25,253 nucleotides of DNA, taken from the NCBI GenBank assembly GCA_002469305.1, contig DKEY01000080.1, forward strand, positions 1-25,253, read 5' to 3'. Made by a program: the position numbers and the translations under genes. Under the pieces are notes generated by a model. That model was not told where the DNA came from and made no database searches. It worked only from the letters and a program-made list of their open reading frames with translations. This stretch comes from Sulfurospirillum sp. UBA6810. Lineage in GTDB: Bacteria; Campylobacterota; Campylobacteria; Campylobacterales; Sulfurospirillaceae. Position 1 is the stretch's first letter. Every line of letters starts with the position of its first letter. Of this stretch, positions 12,915 through 21,064 are shown piece by piece.

Positions 12915-14980
12915 CTCATGCCCTTTAACATATCTCTAATTCCACTTACATTTCTACTGACTCCATCCATAACGATATTGATAACTTTCTCTTGCTCACC
13001 TCTTGAGTTTGTACGAGTTGATTCGCTTATTTGGTCTGCGCTTATCTCTTGTGAAGTATTGTTTGTGATTTGCACTATTACATTTGAGCCACTATTCCCT
13101 TTCATAGTCACTGGTATAGTTTTTCCATCAGGGAGTGGCACATAAGCCTCGTTCATTCTGCCCTCTCCAAAAACTGCAAGCTGTGGAGAGTTTGCAATAC
13201 CGCCAGTAGAGTATGCTTTTAGTGGAAGTGAGCCTTGAGGTGTCATAATCCCACCATTTGCAAAAAAACTGCTAAATATACTTGTTGCGGCGGATGCTAA
13301 TGGCTTTGCAATTTGCACTTTTATAATCTCACTTATGATTGCATTTACAACGCTTTCACCAAGTTTTTTCAAATCTGCAAATCCCTCTTTGGTGAAGTTA
13401 AAAAACTCTTCAAAACCACTTGTAAGATTGTCTTTTATCGTAGCTTGCATCTTTTCAAAAGTACTTTTTGCATCATCTTTTATTCTGTCAAAATAGTTTT
13501 TTTTCATAGCTTCAGCCATTTCTTTGGCTTTTTCTTCTCCAATTAAAGGTTTATACTCTTCCATGAGCTGTTGTTGTTTGATAGCCCATGCTTCTGAGTA
13601 GTTTCCTATCGTTTCATAGTATGTTAGATATGCATTTTGGCTTTTTTTAAGGTCTTTGTCTGTGCTTGATGAGCTTCCAAGTCTAATGTTTCCGTCTTTT
13701 GCACCAGTAACAGTACTTTTTGCGCTTGTGATAGCAGCTTGTACTCCTGCTTGAATCTCTTTGAAGTTAGACATTACACTTGCGCTAAACTGCTTTGCAA
13801 AAGTTACACCTGGTTGTTTTATTAAAGCATCTACATCTTTTTGCATTGATGCCCATGTATCTTTTAGCTCTTTATCAATAGAGTTTGTATTTATTATTTT
13901 TTCAAATTTAAAATCTATACTTTCTCCACCAAAAGTGCTACTTAGTTTGTTATACGCTTCAATAGCACTGTTTAAAAGATGTATAGGTGTATTAATAGCT
14001 TCTGAAAAATACTTTACTATGCCAATAAAAGCAAATTTAACTGCTTTTAATACAAGCCCTATTCCACTTATTGCATCTTTTACAAATCCTATAGCAGTAA
14101 TAATGCTATTAAAACCACCTATAAAGTTGTTTGTAAACTCTGTAGCACCATCTGTTGTTTGTTTAAACATATTGTTAAAAACTTTGCCAATCTGATTTAC
14201 AAAAGCTTTTACATAAGCAAATAATCCTGCATCCATAATCTCTTTTTTAAACCTAGTCCATGAGTCGCTTAGATTTGACATCATCCCATCGTATGTTTGC
14301 ATCTGCTGTTGCATTGCGCCCTCATACTTACTATTAAAAATAGCACTTAATGTTGATTGTATTATCTCAGCGTTATTTTCAATAATAATATGTTTAGCTC
14401 TACCGCTTGCATCCATCCAGTTATAAGCTACTTTATCGCCTTGTACGCTTGCTTTAATACCGAACTCTTTGAGTCTTTCATTTTCTCCTGTTAATGCATC
14501 TGCCATAGCTTCGACTGCTTGCATAAGTGGCTTACCCATAGCACTAGCAGTATCGCCTAAAGTTTTTAATGTTCCATTTGTAGGATCTATACCATATGCT
14601 TTAAGTTTCACAAAAGACTCTGTTACTTGTGTAAGCTGATAAGGTGTGTTTGTAGCAAAATCTTGTATCCAAGCCATAGATTCTTTTGCTTTTACAGAAC
14701 TACCCTCTATGGTCGTTAGTGTTGTTTCAAATCTCTCAAACTCTGCTGAAGTGTTTACAAAATTTGTAAATCCTGAGATTATTGCATCAAAACCCTGTTT
14801 GACTGCGTACAATCCAACAGTAGCTTTTGTTATTCCTATTAATGACTGAGTAAAACCTTTTGCTCTTTGCTGTGCTGAATAGATGCTTTTACTTAGCTTA
14901 TTCATATTACCTTGTGTGACTATAAGTTCTTTTGTATCTGAGTCTATTTTTAGCTTTATTCTTAGGTCTGTGTTTGCCAT
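12911..14980 (-). CDS. Tail tape measure protein
   Basis: 689 residues, the longest helical protein of the tail module. It has a helical N terminus, a tape-measure N-terminal domain at about 75-270 (FETTLTTIEGSSVKAKESM, FGIKASVQGDKVAYNW) and hydrophobic segments at about 270-345. Long amphipathic helices follow. The C terminus contains the GG-rich element and FGEGRMNEAYVPLPDGK, which is typical of tape measure proteins. At about 1.5 angstrom per residue the tail would be near 100 nm long. The ATG at 14980 lacks a clear ribosome site and follows a 106-bp gap that contains the antisense peptide gene, which is odd within this otherwise tight operon. Confidence 0.9.
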   Translation of the reverse strand: MANTDLRIKLKIDSDTKELIVTQGNMNKLSKSIYSAQQRAKGFTQSLIGITKATVGLYAVKQGFDAIISGFTNFVNTSAEFERFETTLTTIEGSSVKAKESMAWIQDFATNTPYQLTQVTESFVKLKAYGIDPTNGTLKTLGDTASAMGKPLMQAVEAMADALTGENERLKEFGIKASVQGDKVAYNWMDASGRAKHIIIENNAEIIQSTLSAIFNSKYEGAMQQQMQTYDGMMSNLSDSWTRFKKEIMDAGLFAYVKAFVNQIGKVFNNMFKQTTDGATEFTNNFIGGFNSIITAIGFVKDAISGIGLVLKAVKFAFIGIVKYFSEAINTPIHLLNSAIEAYNKLSSTFGGESIDFKFEKIINTNSIDKELKDTWASMQKDVDALIKQPGVTFAKQFSASVMSNFKEIQAGVQAAITSAKSTVTGAKDGNIRLGSSSSTDKDLKKSQNAYLTYYETIGNYSEAWAIKQQQLMEEYKPLIGEEKAKEMAEAMKKNYFDRIKDDAKSTFEKMQATIKDNLTSGFEEFFNFTKEGFADLKKLGESVVNAIISEIIKVQIAKPLASAATSIFSSFFANGGIMTPQGSLPLKAYSTGGIANSPQLAVFGEGRMNEAYVPLPDGKTIPVTMKGNSGSNVIVQITNNTSQEISADQISESTRTNSRGEQEKVINIVMDGVSRNVSGIRDMLKGMR

Positions 14981-15003
14981 TATTTCATACTTTGTGCTAT
15001 AAT
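14974..15003 (+). promoter_or_regulatory. Strong antisense promoter inside the tail operon
   Basis: TTGCCA (14974-14979), 18-base spacer, then an extended -10 box TGCTATAAT (TATAAT at 14998-15003). It faces against the late operon and lies 19 bases before the start codon of a 30-residue frame. Boxes are seen directly. Confidence 0.55.
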
Positions 15004-15022
15004 TAAAGAAAAAGGAGATGCT

Positions 15023-15115
15023 ATGAGACTATTATTAGATATGTTTGATTTATCAGCTATTGCTATCATTGGTTTTCTATCTCCATTTATTCTTTTGTAT
15101 TGGCTAGTGTCGTAG
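15023..15115 (+). CDS. Antisense 30-residue membrane peptide
   Basis: ATG at 15023 has a textbook AAAGGAG ribosome site five bases upstream and a promoter with perfect TATAAT 20 bases before that. The peptide starts MRLLLDMFDLSAIAIIGF and ends FILLYWLVS: a short N terminus, then one hydrophobic helix of about 20 residues. It fills the only sizeable gap in the late operon (14981-15086) and its last nine codons overlap the end of the T frame on the other strand. The size and hydrophobicity resemble type I toxin or phage membrane micropeptides. I recognise no family. Promoter, ribosome site and frame all coincide in a gap, which argues against chance, but no expression evidence exists. Confidence 0.45.
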   Translation: MRLLLDMFDLSAIAIIGFLSPFILLYWLVS

Positions 15116-15691
15116 CCCAAATACTTCCCATCTGTACTATTATTGGTGTCCAGTAGCTCACATCAAACCCATTCCATTTTAAATAGTCTTTGATAGCTTT
15201 ATACTTTTTCCCAACAACACCTGTAAAACCATATTCAAAAGGTATCTTTAAAAACACCCTTGAAAGTACAAATAGTTCGTAATCATTTAAAATAACTATT
15301 TTTGAAAGAGGATTATCTTTCAACTCCTCTTTTTCTTCAGTTGAGAGATATATTTCCCCGACACCTTTTGCATTTTGTTCAGCCCAAAGATAGAGTTTTT
15401 CTATCTTTTCGCTTTCTGCTTTCCCAAAGCATCATCCAATGATGTTTTAAAATCGAAGATATTTGACTCTTCTTGCTCTTCTAACATCTCAGCCACACGA
15501 TTACCACTTATACACTCAGATAAAATCTTACATGTAAAGTCTAGCTGTGCTTTCACGTCTGTATCATCAATAGATAAAGCTTCTCTTACATGTTTTGTAG
15601 TTGGAGCTTTATACGTCAGAACTTCAACTGTTCCATCTTTAAACTCATATTCAAACTCAATAGAAGCTCTATTTTGACTCATCTTTAACAT
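15087..15691 (-). CDS. GT tail assembly chaperone made by -1 frameshift
   Basis: After 91 residues of G (from the ATG at 15691) a -1 shift on GGGAAAG moves the ribosome into a second frame. That frame is open for 110 more residues and ends at 15087, giving a 201-residue fusion. The joined frame reads AESEKIEKLYLWAEQNAKGV and on through SKIVILNDYELFVLSRVF without a start codon of its own near the join, as in lambda T. In lambda and many siphophages the minor GT form binds the tape measure through G and recruits tail tube subunits through T. The position between tail tube and tape measure genes is exactly canonical. Confidence 0.85.
15401..15691 (-). CDS. G tail assembly chaperone
   Basis: I place the start at the ATG at 15691 (MLKMSQNRAS), which has AAAGG seven bases upstream. 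The longer frame begins with a GTG at 15769 that lacks a ribosome site and runs through a hairpin. The 96-residue product has a beta-rich N terminus (IEFEYEFKDGTVEVLTYKAP) and a helical, acidic C terminus ending LGKQKAKR. This is the major product when no frameshift occurs. It lies directly after the tail tube gene, as in lambda. Confidence 0.8.
   Translation of the reverse strand: MLKMSQNRASIEFEYEFKDGTVEVLTYKAPTTKHVREALSIDDTDVKAQLDFTCKILSECISGNRVAEMLEEQEESNIFDFKTSLDDALGKQKAKR
15419..15425 (-). promoter_or_regulatory. Programmed -1 frameshift site GGGAAAG
   Basis: On the coding strand the codons G-GGA-AAG form the heptamer GGGAAAG, identical to the lambda G-T slippery site and in the required phase. 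It lies five codons before the G stop. Confidence 0.9.
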
Positions 15692-15731
15692 TTTAAAACC
15701 TTTGTAGTTGATTGTGGGTTGATTTCTTGGT

Positions 15732-15755
15732 GGTGGCTCAACCACAAAAGCCACC
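15732..15755 (-). promoter_or_regulatory. Hairpin between tail tube and G genes
   Basis: GGTGGCT and AGCCACC pair perfectly over seven bases around a ten-base loop in the 68-bp leader of G. No U-run follows, so it is not a classical terminator. It could block RNase decay at the 3' end of the abundant tail tube message or lower G expression. Confidence 0.5.
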
Positions 15756-15759
15756 GATT

Positions 15760-16683
15760 TTATGACCACTTAATCGAATAGTGATTATCTCCGTTTGCAT
15801 CGCCTTGACATCTGAAAGTACGGCTAAAATTAACCATTCCGTCATTGTCGCTTTCACTCATTTCACTTGTTTTTGCTTGACTTGCAGTAATAGTTACTGT
15901 TTTACCTGCACCACTACCCAATACTATGATGATTTCTCTAACGTCTTCTGCTATCAAATCACTCCAACCGCTCTCATCACCTTTTGTTTTGATACCTGAA
16001 AGTGCGATAGTTGGTTTAAAGTCAGTTCTGATAAACTCACCAACACTTATCGCATAAATACTTTTTATGTCATTTCCAATATCAAAATCAAAACTCTCTG
16101 CATTGATTGTAGATCCATCAACTGTAATAGCACTTACCCTTGAGACTATCATCAATGACTCGGTATCAAGTGTAACAGTTGGATTTACTTCAGATGTTGC
16201 AGCAGGAGTTGTGTATCCACTTACGCTAAAAGTAGCTTTAGCACACTCTCCTACAGTACCACTTATCTTCAATGTTGCAATCGCACCATCTATGACACGT
16301 TTATAATCATCAATGTAAACTACAGCTTGAGACGAACTAACATCATTATGATTTGGAGTATATGTGACATTATCTGCACCTATAGTCTCCGTTAATCCAC
16401 AAGCTTTTAATAGGTCTGCAATAGCAGGTGGAGTTTCAGGTGCTACACCTGTTTTATCGTTTCCCCTAAGCATTGCTACCAAATCAAACTGTACGGTTGT
16501 GTTGTTTGCATCAACGTAGTTTTTGGTTTGACCTAACTTTCCACTTCCAATCTCTTTATACTCTTGAGATTTAACATCAGGGCTTAAAAAAGGTGTTTCA
16601 GTAACAGTTACAGCATTTGCACTTGTAGCTGTACCGTTATACTTAAATAAAACAGCACTTTTATCAGTAATCTGCCTTGCCAT
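15760..16683 (-). CDS. Major tail tube protein (gpV-like)
   Basis: 307 residues, ATG at 16683 behind AGGAG. The sequence is beta-rich throughout with few cysteines, starting ITDKSAVLFKYNGTATSANA. Segments such as PPAIADLLKACGL and ATLKISGTVGECAKATFSVSG are typical of phage tail tube proteins. The last 75 residues (AGKTVTITASQAKTSEMSES) form the closing strands. Its place after the tail terminator candidate and before G/GT matches gene V. Strong ribosome site and downstream hairpin agree with high expression. Confidence 0.85.
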   Translation of the reverse strand: MARQITDKSAVLFKYNGTATSANAVTVTETPFLSPDVKSQEYKEIGSGKLGQTKNYVDANNTTVQFDLVAMLRGNDKTGVAPETPPAIADLLKACGLTETIGADNVTYTPNHNDVSSSQAVVYIDDYKRVIDGAIATLKISGTVGECAKATFSVSGYTTPAATSEVNPTVTLDTESLMIVSRVSAITVDGSTINAESFDFDIGNDIKSIYAISVGEFIRTDFKPTIALSGIKTKGDESGWSDLIAEDVREIIIVLGSGAGKTVTITASQAKTSEMSESDNDGMVNFSRTFRCQGDANGDNHYSIKWS

Positions 16684-16693
16684 AACTCTACTC

Positions 16694-16981
16694 CTAAATT
16701 AAATTTACTTCTGCTTCTATTATGAGTATTTCAAAATCAAGGTCTTTTAACTCTCTTTGAGTTCCATTGATTCTTACTCTATCATCACCATGTTCTACAA
16801 AATAGTTGATAACATCTGATAGTGTTTGAGTTTGTATTTCTGAATTTTTAGCTATAACAGCTATAGTTGCTATGTACTTCGATATGCTAGAAAATTCTCT
16901 TTTGATAACTTTGATATCAAATCCATTTATGGTTTTTCTAACCTCTGTTTTTATACTTGCAACTATATCACTCTCAGTCAT
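16694..16981 (-). CDS. Tail terminator candidate (gpU-like)
   Basis: 95 residues, ATG at 16981 with AAAGG upstream and one base after the FII-like stop. A starting helix (ESDIVASIKTEVRKTING), mixed strands (FDIKVIKREF, YIATIAVIA) and a final beta stretch (FEILIIEAEVNL) fit a small alpha/beta tail terminator. No clear family motif is seen, so the call rests mainly on its place between the head-tail joining and tail tube genes, where gpU lies. Confidence 0.55.
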   Translation of the reverse strand: MTESDIVASIKTEVRKTINGFDIKVIKREFSSISKYIATIAVIAKNSEIQTQTLSDVINYFVEHGDDRVRINGTQRELKDLDFEILIIEAEVNLI

Positions 16982-16982
16982 C

Positions 16983-17270
16983 TCAAACCTTTGTCAACGC
17001 TATGATTTTTTCTGTTTTGAATTTATCTTTAAAATCAAAATTGATTACTTTATAAGTAATTCCATCAATGATGATCTCATCTCCAACTTGTATGTCAGAG
17101 ACATATAATTCTAAACAGCTTATAACCATTTGCTCTGTATCAGATATCTCTAAATCCTCTACATGTAAAGCAGTAATAGAAACATTTTTATACAAAACAG
17201 CTATGGCAAAATCATCTGTGTTATAAAACACACTTTTTAAATCATCTGCCATTTGCTGTTTTAAACTCAT
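16983..17270 (-). CDS. Head-tail joining protein (FII-like)
   Basis: 95 residues, ATG at 17270 after AGGAT. The opening MADDLKSVFYNTDDFAIAVL is the hallmark of phage head-tail attachment proteins of the FII type. A later V-G-D-E-I-I-I-D-G-I-T-Y-K-V element forms the core barrel. It should bind the capsid connector and provide the surface to which the finished tail docks. Order (decoration, FII, U, V) follows lambda. Confidence 0.75.
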   Translation of the reverse strand: MSLKQQMADDLKSVFYNTDDFAIAVLYKNVSITALHVEDLEISDTEQMVISCLELYVSDIQVGDEIIIDGITYKVINFDFKDKFKTEKIIALTKV

Positions 17271-17274
17271 CTTG

Positions 17275-17598
17275 TTATCCTATACGCACATCAACGCTTC
17301 CAGCAACTGCTGCTGTTTTTGCGCTTACTGCCATACCTGCTGGAGTGTTGTCTGTTGCTGTTTTAGTCAAAGCAGAACCATCCCAGTAAAGTAAATCACC
17401 GACAGCTATCGCATCAGCAGTCGCAGCAGTCTCTTCAAAAACTCCTACAAGTTTTACTGCACCAGTATCTCCATTAGCGATATCACTCATCGCTACTCCT
17501 ACTCTTGAAGTTAAATCAACCATACTATTAACTGATACATCAGAACCAGTACCATTCGTCCAGTCGATTACTCTTCCCTCTTGTTTTTCTATAGCCAT
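17275..17598 (-). CDS. Capsid decoration/cement protein, DUF2190-like
   Basis: 107 residues, ATG at 17598 after AGGAG. It is small, acidic and rich in Ala, Val and Gly with the IANGDTGAVKLVGVFEETAA and VGDLLYWDGSALTKTA elements that characterise DUF2190 capsid cement proteins of phages. It directly follows the capsid gene by nine bases, where lambda D-like stabilisers sit relative to E. It would bind the expanded capsid exterior. Confidence 0.8.
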   Translation of the reverse strand: MAIEKQEGRVIDWTNGTGSDVSVNSMVDLTSRVGVAMSDIANGDTGAVKLVGVFEETAATADAIAVGDLLYWDGSALTKTATDNTPAGMAVSAKTAAVAGSVDVRIG

Positions 17599-17607
17599 AA
17601 TTTACTC

Positions 17608-19590
17608 CTAGTTACCAGCATTTTTATAAAGTGTTCTGAAGTTTTCAACCATCACACCATAATCAAACACGATTGTGTACTCAACCCCAGCGATATTGAT
17701 GTCAGACATCTCTATGATAGGTCTTCTTCCAGTTCCAGCCAAGAAAAGAACTTTTACACTATGATTTCTAGCTGCAAGATACCAAGCATTTCCGCTGATA
17801 TTTCCATCTTTGATTTGAGTAAGTTCTCCTTGCCAAGTATTGACGATACCTGAGTTCTTATCAGTACCAGGGATACTTGTACTTGAAAGGATCTGTTTAC
17901 CCTCTCTGTATTTTGCAGGACCAGTAAGAAGAAAATATGGAGAGATATTTAAAGGCTCACCATTGAGTCCTTTTTGACCCATCATCGCTAGCTCTCCAGC
18001 TGTGAGTGCTGCATCTGTGATAGCAGTACCAGTTCCAGCTAAGTTACTATGGTTTGCATGGAAAAGAGCTACATTGTCACTCATTTTATAAGTACCTGTT
18101 AAAACACCATAAACATCTGCATTGAGTGTTCTTCTACCTGATTGAGTTAGGTTTTGAACTATTCTAGTAAATGCGCCCAAGTCATCATTGATGATAGCTT
18201 CTCTTGAAAGACTTACGATAAGACCTTTTGAGCCAATTTGACCTTTTTCACCTGACTCTTTTACTTGACCTTTTTTAAGCTCTCCTTTTTCATAAAGCTT
18301 TTGAAGATTTCCAAAACCACCAACATGAGCAAAAGTGTTCTCTTTGAAGTCTGGAACATCTCCCTCACTACACCACTCTTGGTATGTAGTAGGCTCTTCA
18401 TCCCATGCATCTTCCAAAACTTTATTTGCTACATTTGAAAGCAAGATAGGAAAATCACTACTACCTTGTGCTAAAACCTTTTGAGCTACACTTGCAGCTG
18501 GTTCAAACTCACTAGCTCCTACAAGCTTTCTAGCGATTGCTAAAAGAGGTGCATTTTGAAACATACGAGCATCTGCGTGTGGTGTTGCTAGTTTTGCACC
18601 AGCTCTGAGTGCTAAACCATCAGCCATCGCCAAAATCATCTCGCCTTTGTTGTTTGTATCACCAACTTGTACCTGATGAACTGGTGTCTGTACAGATGCA
18701 TCTAAGATAGCTCTTACAAACGCATCAGCACTTCCATCTTTTTGATACTGCACATGAAGAGCATTTCCAACTTGTCCATACTTCATAGCGATAGCATTGA
18801 TTTCATTGACACGATTTAACTCTCTGTTTTGAGCTTTAAGAGTATCGTTTTCAATTTTTAAAGTGTCATCAACAACAGTCGAAGCACTCGCAGTAGGTTT
18901 TGTGTCTGCCGTTTGAACAACTTGTGGCATACTTAACTCCTTTTTTGTATTTTGAGGCTTATTTTCAGACTGTTTCATGTGCCTACCTAGATTTAAAAGA
19001 TTGCATGTTTTATCTGCATCTTCACACATTTTCTCATCGATTTTCTTTGCAGCTTTTGCAAAGAGTTCCGATGCTTTAGCAAGTGCTGCTGTTTTTTCTG
19101 TTTGTATTTTTGAAGTTATAATCTCATCAGCAAGCCCAGCTGTGATAATTTCATCTCCATAAAAGAATGTCTCTTCATTTAAAAGAGTATTTATCTCATC
19201 TATGCCTTTTCCTGTTTTCTCGCTATAAGCTTTTGCTAAAAGTGCTGTTACTCCCTCTAAGTGGTCAGCATACTTTCTCATATCTCTATGGTCACCCTCA
19301 CTCCATCCCCACGCATTGTGGATCATAAAGATAGAGTTATCATAAACTTTAACTTTATCTCCTGCCATAGCTATATAAGAAGCGATAGACATTGCATATC
19401 CATTGATGATGATAGTGATTTGTCCTTTGTCATATGACTTCAGAGCGTTATATATAACAAGTCCATCATAAACATAACCACCCTCACTGCTTATCTCAAC
19501 TTCAATGTCTCCACTTGCATTTTCTATCTGTCTTACGATGTCGTCACTCCAGGTATCCCATCCAACAACACCGTTAATTTTTATTTTCAT
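17608..19590 (-). CDS. ClpP-type prohead protease fused to major capsid protein
   Basis: 660 residues, ATG at 19590 after GAGGGAG, overlapping the portal stop by 17 bp. Residues 1-170 are an S14 (ClpP-like) protease: SSEGGYVYDG, catalytic Ser68 in GYAMSIASY, His91 in MIHNAWGW and the GLADEI element near 157 carrying the likely Asp. A low-complexity linker and coiled coil (about 225-265, TLKIENDTLKAQNRELN) resemble an internal scaffold. The rest (about 300-660) is a major capsid protein with TYQEWCSEGDVPDFKE and a long beta/alpha core (LSREAIINDDLGAFTRIVQN). No other capsid gene exists in the operon. A strong internal ribosome site probably yields capsid without the protease. Confidence 0.9.
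   Translation of the reverse strand: MKIKINGVVGWDTWSDDIVRQIENASGDIEVEISSEGGYVYDGLVIYNALKSYDKGQITIIINGYAMSIASYIAMAGDKVKVYDNSIFMIHNAWGWSEGDHRDMRKYADHLEGVTALLAKAYSEKTGKGIDEINTLLNEETFFYGDEIITAGLADEIITSKIQTEKTAALAKASELFAKAAKKIDEKMCEDADKTCNLLNLGRHMKQSENKPQNTKKELSMPQVVQTADTKPTASASTVVDDTLKIENDTLKAQNRELNRVNEINAIAMKYGQVGNALHVQYQKDGSADAFVRAILDASVQTPVHQVQVGDTNNKGEMILAMADGLALRAGAKLATPHADARMFQNAPLLAIARKLVGASEFEPAASVAQKVLAQGSSDFPILLSNVANKVLEDAWDEEPTTYQEWCSEGDVPDFKENTFAHVGGFGNLQKLYEKGELKKGQVKESGEKGQIGSKGLIVSLSREAIINDDLGAFTRIVQNLTQSGRRTLNADVYGVLTGTYKMSDNVALFHANHSNLAGTGTAITDAALTAGELAMMGQKGLNGEPLNISPYFLLTGPAKYREGKQILSSTSIPGTDKNSGIVNTWQGELTQIKDGNISGNAWYLAARNHSVKVLFLAGTGRRPIIEMSDINIAGVEYTIVFDYGVMVENFRTLYKNAGN
18928..18942 (-). 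promoter_or_regulatory. Internal ribosome site and in-frame start for a capsid-only product
   Basis: Within the protease-capsid gene AAGGAG (complement of 18937-18942) lies six bases before an in-frame ATG at 18930 (codon 221, MPQVVQ). Initiation here would give a 440-residue protein with the coiled-coil scaffold part and full capsid domain but no protease. The spacing and strength equal those of the best start sites in the operon. Confidence 0.7.
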
Positions 19591-21064
19591 CTTTTTCTCC
19601 CTCTAATACTGAGCGTAGTAAGTCTTTGTTTTTTTGCTCTATGGCAACTACTTCTTCATAGTACTCGCCTAGTATCTCTTTTTTGATTTCTATCTCTTTT
19701 CTTTTTGTTCTTAAATTTTCTTCATAGTCTTGACCACGAGCTGCACAAAAATCAGATGTAGTGCTTCCGCCCATGTCTATCTCCATCTGTGAAGCTGTTA
19801 AGTCTTTTATAGGCTCTATCCACTCTCGCTTTGGATATATCCACTTAGGAGATACATAATCATCTTTGTTATTTTCAAAAGTTTGTCGTTTGATTGATTT
19901 TATATTGCCAAGCATGACTTCAAGCTCTAGCCACTCTTCAAATATCTCATCTAAAACATGTGCGCTTAAGCTTTTTTGGTTTTGGTCAAATAGCCTATGG
20001 TCCTCTTGTCTTCCCATACGGCCACTTGAAAAGTTCACATGCGAGTAGTCTCTAAAAGCTAACTCATAAGATACTTTTCTAGCAACACCCATGAGTCTAA
20101 GTGATGAGAGTACAAACTGCTCATAGTTTTCTCCGCCATTTGCACTATCAAATGACTTTAACTCTTCTCCACTTCTAAGATAGTAAACCATCACACCGTT
20201 TATATCAACCAAATCACCATCTAAAAACTCAGATGAGTCTCTTTGAGTAGATGAAAAGCTCATAGCATCTCTATCTGTCTCTATCGCATAAGCTACATTT
20301 GCTCTAGCTCTAGCGCTTTGGATAGTAGCAGACTGAAAAGCAGAAAAGTTTTTTATATCGACTATGGCTTGTTTATACTCGCTCACACCTCGTTTTTGCG
20401 TTGGTCTCTCTTTTTTAAAGTAGTTGATGATTTTTGAAGCATCTATATCTCTTACTGAGCCATCTGTATTTCTAAAGTGATAAGTTTTTGGTGCATTGTT
20501 TGTATCGTATGTTATGCCATTTGTTCCACAAGAGGCATCAAGAGCATCAGCTTCTATGAGTTGCAGTTTCAAGCCATCTGATGTATGGATTTTATAGATA
20601 AATATCTCTCCATCCACCATACGACTTTGGAGTATAAGTCTTTGGATATCATAAAATGTAGATGTTTTTTCGATGTCACAGTTTGTTTTTTGTATCCAGC
20701 GCTTAAATCTTTTTTCTATTTCATTGTCAACTTTTGCTTTGCCTGTCTTTGACTGGAGTAAGATACCTGTTCCAACAGAGTTATTGATGATAGACTCATC
20801 GATACTTGCCATGATAGGGTTATTTTCATGTAGCCATCTCGCCCTAGCTCTTAGTGTATCTCTATCAGGTGTTGCTGTTTTTTCAAATTCGCTGTTGGCG
20901 TTGTAAAAATCTCTATTTGCAGCAGTTCTTTTTCCACCCTCATAAAATCTATTTTTCACATCGTTTGTTATGCGAGAGTGGATAGTTTGTGTATTACGAG
21001 AAGATGACATTTGCAAAAGCTTTTTTTGGAGTTGTGTTCTGACCTGGTATATAGTTTCTGCCAT
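19574..21064 (-). CDS. Portal protein (lambda gpB-like)
   Basis: I use the ATG at 21064 (MAETIYQVRTQ); a GTG two codons upstream is in frame. The 496-residue product has the portal_2 layout: TLRARARWLHENNPIMASI near 70-90, then NNSVGTGI and SRMVDGEIFIY with LQLIEADALDA. Next come ARANVAYAIETD and the RDYSHVNFSSGRMGRQEDHR stretch near 340, and an acidic coiled C terminus. It forms the dodecameric DNA gate at one capsid vertex. It overlaps the gpW-like gene by 71 bp and the protease-capsid gene by 17 bp, which ties their translation together. Confidence 0.92.
   Translation of the reverse strand: MAETIYQVRTQLQKKLLQMSSSRNTQTIHSRITNDVKNRFYEGGKRTAANRDFYNANSEFEKTATPDRDTLRARARWLHENNPIMASIDESIINNSVGTGILLQSKTGKAKVDNEIEKRFKRWIQKTNCDIEKTSTFYDIQRLILQSRMVDGEIFIYKIHTSDGLKLQLIEADALDASCGTNGITYDTNNAPKTYHFRNTDGSVRDIDASKIINYFKKERPTQKRGVSEYKQAIVDIKNFSAFQSATIQSARARANVAYAIETDRDAMSFSSTQRDSSEFLDGDLVDINGVMVYYLRSGEELKSFDSANGGENYEQFVLSSLRLMGVARKVSYELAFRDYSHVNFSSGRMGRQEDHRLFDQNQKSLSAHVLDEIFEEWLELEVMLGNIKSIKRQTFENNKDDYVSPKWIYPKREWIEPIKDLTASQMEIDMGGSTTSDFCAARGQDYEENLRTKRKEIEIKKEILGEYYEEVVAIEQKNKDLLRSVLEGEKDENKN

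Noticed and set aside
13761..14195. Long plus-strand open frame (144 codons) opposite the tape measure gene
   Set aside because: Antisense shadow of a conserved gene; no promoter or ribosome site like that at 15023.
15321..15323. TTG as the start of a separate T gene
   Set aside because: The frame is open upstream to the GGGAAAG site and joins G by a -1 shift, which is the known arrangement.
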